Notes under the pieces: generated by a model
Database searches by the model: none
What the model was told of the DNA's origin: nothing
What the model saw: the letters and a program-made list of their open reading frames with translations, nothing else
Shown here: positions 14,191-17,952 of the stretch, in pieces
Layout: every line of letters starts with the position of its first letter
Numbering within the stretch: the stretch's first letter is position 1
Translations under genes and position numbers: made by a program
DNA from: DATLYT01 sp035574455
GTDB taxonomy: Bacteria > Bacteroidota > Ignavibacteria > UBA10030
Assembly (NCBI GenBank): GCA_035574455.1
Contig: DATLYT010000087.1
Location: 1-17,952 of the forward strand
Reading direction: 5' to 3'
Length of the DNA stretch: 17,952 nucleotides

Positions 14191-15687
14191 ATGATTGAAC
14201 AACTTATAGCCAGCCTGCGGAGCTTTCTCCCGGAGACGATCCTCACGGTAACGTTCTGCGCGGCGATCTTGTCCGACCTGATTCTCCGTCGTCAGCCGCA
14301 GTTTGCGTCGATTGTCGCTCTGATCGGCGTGCTCATTGCCGGCGGTTACGTTGCCGTGCAAAGCCCGCAAGCGCACCCGGTCTTCTCCGGCATGGTCGTT
14401 GTCGACAATTTTTCGACGTTCTTCAAGATTGTCATCGCCCTCTGTTCGGTCTTTATTATTCTCTTTTCTCAATATTCTTCCGAGGTACAACAGACCGTTA
14501 AGCGCATGGGTGAATACTACGCCCTCCTTGTGGCGATGACGCTGGGGATGTTTTTGATGTCGAGCGCTACCAACCTGTTGATGATGGTATTAGCGTTGGA
14601 GTTGACCAGTCTTTCATCCTACATTCTCGCAGGCTATACGAAAGAAGCAACGGATTCGAGCGAAGCGTCGCTCAAATATATCATCTATGGTGCTCTTTCG
14701 TCCGGATTGATGCTGTATGGGATTTCGATTCTCTTCGGGTTGACCGGAGCGACGGATATCTATGGCGTCAACCAAGCGTTGGCAGGTGGGACGGTGAACT
14801 ACATCGCACTGCTCATCGCCAGCATTCTCATCATCGCCGGATTCGGCTATAAGATCTCCGCTGTGCCATTCCACTTCTGGACGCCGGACGTGTACGAAGG
14901 CGCGCCAATTACGATCACCGCGTTCCTCTCCGTTGCCTCGAAGGCTGCCGGCTTTGCCATGATGATTCGCTTCTTCAAAGTGGTCTTCTTCGATTCCAGC
15001 GTCGTCGGCTTACCGGCTGGCATGTGGGCCTCGTTGCAGGGATTCGAATGGAACAGCCTTATGGCCATCCTCGCCGTACTGACGATGACACTCGGAAATC
15101 TTGTGGCGATCTGGCAAAACAACCTCAAGCGTCTCCTTGCGTATTCCAGCATCGCACACGCAGGATATATGTTAATGGGCGTTGTGGTTCTGAGTGATAA
15201 AGGTATCGCTGCCGTGCTCATCTACTTTGTGGTTTATCTGTTTATGAACCTCGGAGCGTTCTACTGCGTGATGATGGTGGCTAGCAAGACCGGAAGCGAG
15301 GACATCGATTCATACAAGGGTTTGGGGTATCGTTCGCCGCTCATGGCCACGGCGTTGGTCGTGTTCTTCATCTCGCTGGCCGGGTTGCCACCCACAGCAG
15401 GGTTTATCGGCAAACTGTACCTCTTCGCGGCACTGCTCGATGCAAAGTGGATTTGGCTCGCGGTGGTCGGCGCGCTGAACAGTGTCGTCTCGCTGTATTA
15501 CTACGTGCGCGTTGTGCGAAATATGTTCCTCCGCGACCCGGAAGGAAGTACCGAGCCGGTTCGTTTCCCCGTCCCGCAGCTCGTCATTCTGCTCATGCTG
15601 GCCATCCCAACGATTGTGCTCGGCTTGTATTTTGGTCCTTTGGTGGAGTTTGCCAACGCCTCCGTGTCAATGTTCGGTTTGCCATAA
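14191..15687 (+). CDS. nuoN: NADH-quinone oxidoreductase subunit N
   Basis: A 498-residue antiporter-like subunit, the third ion channel of the membrane arm, with about 14 helices. The conserved glutamate E137 in LELTSLSSYILAGY, K221 in KISAVPFHFWTPDVYEGAP and K251 in SVASKAAGFAMMIR are visible, followed by NNLKRLLAYSSIAHAGYML. It is the last nuo gene. The 33-bp gap after nuoM carries no obvious ribosome binding site. No strong terminator follows it; only a weak stem-loop lies at 15728-15754. Confidence 0.97.
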   Translation: MIEQLIASLRSFLPETILTVTFCAAILSDLILRRQPQFASIVALIGVLIAGGYVAVQSPQAHPVFSGMVVVDNFSTFFKIVIALCSVFIILFSQYSSEVQQTVKRMGEYYALLVAMTLGMFLMSSATNLLMMVLALELTSLSSYILAGYTKEATDSSEASLKYIIYGALSSGLMLYGISILFGLTGATDIYGVNQALAGGTVNYIALLIASILIIAGFGYKISAVPFHFWTPDVYEGAPITITAFLSVASKAAGFAMMIRFFKVVFFDSSVVGLPAGMWASLQGFEWNSLMAILAVLTMTLGNLVAIWQNNLKRLLAYSSIAHAGYMLMGVVVLSDKGIAAVLIYFVVYLFMNLGAFYCVMMVASKTGSEDIDSYKGLGYRSPLMATALVVFFISLAGLPPTAGFIGKLYLFAALLDAKWIWLAVVGALNSVVSLYYYVRVVRNMFLRDPEGSTEPVRFPVPQLVILLMLAIPTIVLGLYFGPLVEFANASVSMFGLP

Positions 15688-15727
15688 CCATAACGGGGTA
15701 GCTTCAAGTTCTCCAACATCATTGCCT

Positions 15728-15754
15728 GCCTCCTCTGAACAGAGCGTGGTAGGC
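15728..15754 (+). other. Weak stem-loop after nuoN
   Basis: CTCTG (15733-15737) pairs with CAGAG (15740-15744), and outer GCCT (15728-15731) can pair with AGGC (15751-15754) across an asymmetric bulge. It is followed by only three T residues. It may attenuate read-through from nuoN into the response regulator gene, but could be chance. No clear promoter is visible in the 87-bp gap. Confidence 0.25.
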
Positions 15755-15774
15755 TTTGTCGTGTTCATACGCAT

Positions 15775-16581
15775 ATGACCCACAACACTTCGAGTCCGTC
15801 GTCGCCATTCTCCTCGGAAGGGGGTTCGCTCTCGATCCTTCTCGTGGATGATGATCATGCGTTTGTGGAAATGCTCGCGAAAGAATTTTCGCAGGTGCTC
15901 GGCCATCGTACCTCCGTTGCAACAAGTGGAGAGGAAATGAAGAAATTGTTACAACAGACGCCGGGGAGTTTTCATGTCGTGCTTCTGGATTACGACATGC
16001 CGGGGACGAACGGTCTTGAAATTCTCCGATGGATGCAGCAGCATCAGATCACCACACCGGTTGTGATGTTGACCGGCGCCGGCACGGAGGAGGTTGCTGT
16101 CGAAGCGATGAAATTAGGTGCCTACGATTATGTGCGGAAAGAGCAGCTCGACCTCTCCCATCTCGATGTGCTGGTCCGGGCAACGCACGAACGGCATCTG
16201 TTCCGTATTGCTAAGGAGTTAGACGAAGAGCGGTTGCGGGAAACCGGACTCACTATGGAGACCACTGAGCGGATGCGGGAGGTGGTGTCGGCTATTGCGC
16301 AGACGTTGAACAGTGCCTTTTCCACGCTCTCCACGGAGATCAAGAACGGGGAGAACCATGCCGAAGCGAGGTTGACAGGAGCACAACGTGATGCCGCGCT
16401 GGAGCTGTTTCGTGATCTTCATCGGCACGTGGGGTTGCTGGAATCGGGATTGGGGGGTGTGCTCAAACTGTACAACTTGATGTACGCGCATCATGCCGGG
16501 AAAAACGAGATTCAGCAGATCAAACAGGATTTTTTTGAAAAGGTTGCAACTCTGAAAACACAGGGGGATGAGCGAACGTGA
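15775..16581 (+). CDS. Response regulator receiver protein with unassigned C-terminal region
   Basis: A 268-residue two-component protein. Residues about 19-140 are a receiver domain: acidic pocket D25-D26-D27 in ILLVDDD, phospho-acceptor D72 in VVLLDYDMPGTNG, switch residue T100 in VVMLTGAG, and K122 in YDYVRKEQ. The final 130 residues carry no recognisable DNA-binding or enzymatic output domain. They are helical and charged, with an LDEERLRET segment that may be a coiled coil, then a region that slightly recalls histidine phosphotransfer or dimerisation helices (FRDLHRHVGLLESGLGGVLK). No sensor kinase is adjacent. The gene follows nuoN by 87 bp without a clear promoter, so it may be an operon tail. 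The start at ATG 15775 lacks a good ribosome binding site. Function beyond phospho-signalling is unknown. Confidence 0.85.
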   Translation: MTHNTSSPSSPFSSEGGSLSILLVDDDHAFVEMLAKEFSQVLGHRTSVATSGEEMKKLLQQTPGSFHVVLLDYDMPGTNGLEILRWMQQHQITTPVVMLTGAGTEEVAVEAMKLGAYDYVRKEQLDLSHLDVLVRATHERHLFRIAKELDEERLRETGLTMETTERMREVVSAIAQTLNSAFSTLSTEIKNGENHAEARLTGAQRDAALELFRDLHRHVGLLESGLGGVLKLYNLMYAHHAGKNEIQQIKQDFFEKVATLKTQGDERT

Positions 16582-16585
16582 GATC

Positions 16586-16621
16586 AGACCTTCCAGATTT
16601 CAAAAACCTGAAACGTCTCAT
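16586..16621. repeat. Palindromic intergenic repeat, copy 2
   Basis: AGACCTTCCAGATTTC followed by AAAAACCTGAAACGTCTCAT repeats the element at 9867-9902. It fills most of the 44-bp gap between the convergent response regulator and coaX genes. The arms AGACcTTcCAGaTTT and AAACCTGAAACGTCT are imperfectly complementary. In this place it could act as a two-way transcription brake, although no T-tract is present. Confidence 0.65.
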
Positions 16622-16625
16622 AGTG

Positions 16626-17402
16626 TTACCGTACTCTCTCGTAGATGATCCGCACACCGTCGAGTACCAACGACGGCTCCCACGCTTCGATGAGCTTCGA
16701 GTGCTTGCTCATCAGTTCTGAAAATCCACCGGTAGCAACGACTTTCGCTCGTTTTCCCTCACGCCGCTCTATTTCGTTCTGTAATCGGTGAATCATTCCT
16801 TCCAGTGCATCGAGTGCACCGTAGAGAATGCCCGCCTGCATACTTCCGACCGTATCCGTTCCGATAATTTTCTTGGGGAAGTGGAGCTCGACTTTCGGCA
16901 ATTTTGCCGCCCGTCGGTGGAGATCGGCGGCGGATGTCTCGACGCCGGGGGCGATCACACCGCCAAGATAATCACCGTTGGACGCAACAACATCAAACGT
17001 CGTTGCGGTCCCGAAGTCGACAATAATGAGTGGCCCACCGTACTTCGCGTATCCCGCCACCGCATTGCACAAGCGATCCGCGCCAACGGAGGAGGGCTCG
17101 TCGTAGTGAATCGTTATGCCCAACTTCAGCTCGGAAGAGATGATGACCGGCTCCACCGTAAAGTACTTCTTTGCCATTGCGGCAAAAATATCGGTGAGGT
17201 TAGGAACGACAGAAGAGATCCCGATGCCGTTGATCTTCGACCGGGAAATCTTCCCGTCTTTCAAAAAGAGAAGTAGCTGTGAGCCGACTTCATCTTCGGT
17301 GCGTTGATGATTACTGGTGACTCGCCAAGAGGCAAGGAGCTTTTTGCCGCGGAAAACACCGAAGACGGTATGGGTGTTGCCGATATCGATCGCTAAAAAC
17401 AT
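16626..17402 (-). CDS. coaX: Type III pantothenate kinase
   Basis: A 258-residue CoaX enzyme, which phosphorylates pantothenate in the first step of coenzyme A synthesis. It belongs to the ASKHA (actin-like ATPase) fold and is not inhibited by CoA. Motifs in order: DIGNT (6-10, phosphate-1 loop), VGADRLCNAVAGY (106-118), the phosphate-2 motif DFGTATTFDVV (129-139) and the glycine-rich GGVIAPG (147-153). Full length, no membrane segment, cytoplasmic. Its start is 6 bp after the birA stop, so birA and coaX form an operon, a pairing common in many bacteria. It is convergent with the response regulator gene. Confidence 0.96.
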   Translation of the reverse strand: MFLAIDIGNTHTVFGVFRGKKLLASWRVTSNHQRTEDEVGSQLLLFLKDGKISRSKINGIGISSVVPNLTDIFAAMAKKYFTVEPVIISSELKLGITIHYDEPSSVGADRLCNAVAGYAKYGGPLIIVDFGTATTFDVVASNGDYLGGVIAPGVETSAADLHRRAAKLPKVELHFPKKIIGTDTVGSMQAGILYGALDALEGMIHRLQNEIERREGKRAKVVATGGFSELMSKHSKLIEAWEPSLVLDGVRIIYERVR

Positions 17403-17408
17403 AGAGCA

Positions 17409-17952
17409 TCACGCATTGATAACCGTAACGTCGCCTGCATAGACGATTTCATTTCCAGTCGTTGTCTGGACGACAAGACCGCCATCCGTATGTAGCCCAA
17501 CGGCCTTGCCGCTAATGATGGTGCCGCCGTGATCAACGTGAATGTTCCGCCCGAACATGGTGCACCGGTTATTCCATTCGGTAACAATCCGGCTAAACTG
17601 ATTCTTTTTGACGTCGAGATACAGCGTATCTAATTCTGTAACGATGATCTGAAAAAGCCTCTTCCGGTCGATCTCGGCGCCAACTTCCCGTGCGAGCGAC
17701 GTAGCCGCACGGCGCAAGTCGTTCGGAAAATCACGCTGATTGACATTAACCCCGATGCCGAGGATGGAATAAGCCAGCTTGCCGTTGCTTAACGAGTTCT
17801 CAAGAAGAATGCCGCAACATTTTTTCCCGTTCAGGAGAAGGTCGTTTGGCCACTTGCATTCGACGTGAAGACCGGTGGATTGCTCCAGCGCGCGCGCCAC
17901 GGCAACGGCGGCGAAAAAGGTCAGAAGCCCGGCTTGCTCCTTCTCAAGAGAA
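17409..17952 (-). CDS. birA: Biotin--[acetyl-CoA-carboxylase] ligase, 3' part
   Basis: Partial: the frame is open through the right edge, so the N-terminal part of the protein is outside the window. The visible 180 or so residues include the catalytic-domain tract LLTFFAAVAVARALE, the biotin/ATP site KWPNDLLLNGKKCCGILLE and the GIGVNVNQ motif. A small SH3-like C-terminal domain follows (MFGRNIHVDHGGTIISGKAVGL to the end, ALHTDG-type hairpins). The enzyme makes biotinyl-AMP and transfers biotin to the carrier protein of acetyl-CoA carboxylase. Whether it has the N-terminal DNA-binding domain of a BirA repressor cannot be seen. It is transcribed ahead of coaX. Confidence 0.93.
   Translation of the reverse strand, partial: SLEKEQAGLLTFFAAVAVARALEQSTGLHVECKWPNDLLLNGKKCCGILLENSLSNGKLAYSILGIGVNVNQRDFPNDLRRAATSLAREVGAEIDRKRLFQIIVTELDTLYLDVKKNQFSRIVTEWNNRCTMFGRNIHVDHGGTIISGKAVGLHTDGGLVVQTTTGNEIVYAGDVTVINA

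Noticed and set aside
1..17952. CRISPR arrays, tRNA or rRNA genes, riboswitches, insertion sequences
   Set aside because: I found no regularly spaced repeats, cloverleaf-like gaps, rRNA stretches, recognisable riboswitch cores or transposase genes. Gaps are short, apart from 2402-2641, and are accounted for above.

Overview
The window is a chromosomal segment of a free-living bacterium with roughly 55% G+C in its core genes. Its centrepiece is an 11-subunit complex I operon in the order nuoA-B-C-D-H-I-J-K-L-M-N, with no nuoE, nuoF or nuoG. That gene set, the long NuoL with a His-rich loop, and the tailed NuoI fit the Chlorobi/Ignavibacteria/Kapabacteria side of the FCB group better than Proteobacteria. 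Classical TTGACA-17-TATATT-type promoters and several clear Shine-Dalgarno sites argue against class Bacteroidia. The taxonomy is inference, since no rRNA or other marker is present.

Layout, left to right. Positions 23-1462 hold a cyclic-nucleotide-binding/DUF1003 membrane protein and a PduO-type cobalamin adenosyltransferase on the + strand. A 5' fragment of an AlkD-like DNA alkylation repair gene (1488 to about 1650) follows and breaks off at a perfect 9-bp hairpin. A 237-residue protein of unknown function lies on the - strand (1688-2401). It is divergent from a two-CBS-domain protein (2642-3169), and each has its own promoter in the shared gap. A 7Fe/8Fe ferredoxin (3254-3610) ends at a strong intrinsic terminator (3629-3668), and a near-consensus promoter (3717-3745) then starts the nuo operon at 3803.

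The nuo operon runs from 3803 to 15687. Between nuoD and nuoH, where nuoEFG sit in the 14-subunit operons of many bacteria, lies an AT-rich two-gene cassette (6454-7595). It encodes a 64-residue unknown protein and a ClpP/SppA-clan protease-like protein of the SDH_sah (serine dehydrogenase proteinase) family. The protease stop codon overlaps the nuoH start by one base, so the cassette is wired into the operon's translation. This is the most unusual thing in the window. A palindromic repeat of about 36 bp sits between nuoJ and nuoK, and a diverged copy lies at 16586-16621.

After nuoN come a response regulator with an unassigned C-terminal part (15775-16581) and, convergent on the - strand, coaX (type III pantothenate kinase) and the 3' part of birA (biotin protein ligase), which runs off the right edge.

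Functionally the membrane complex should couple an electron donor to quinone reduction and ion pumping. Without a local NADH module the donor may be reduced ferredoxin, for which a candidate gene lies directly upstream, or NuoEFG encoded elsewhere. Gaps over 300 bp without a gene are absent.
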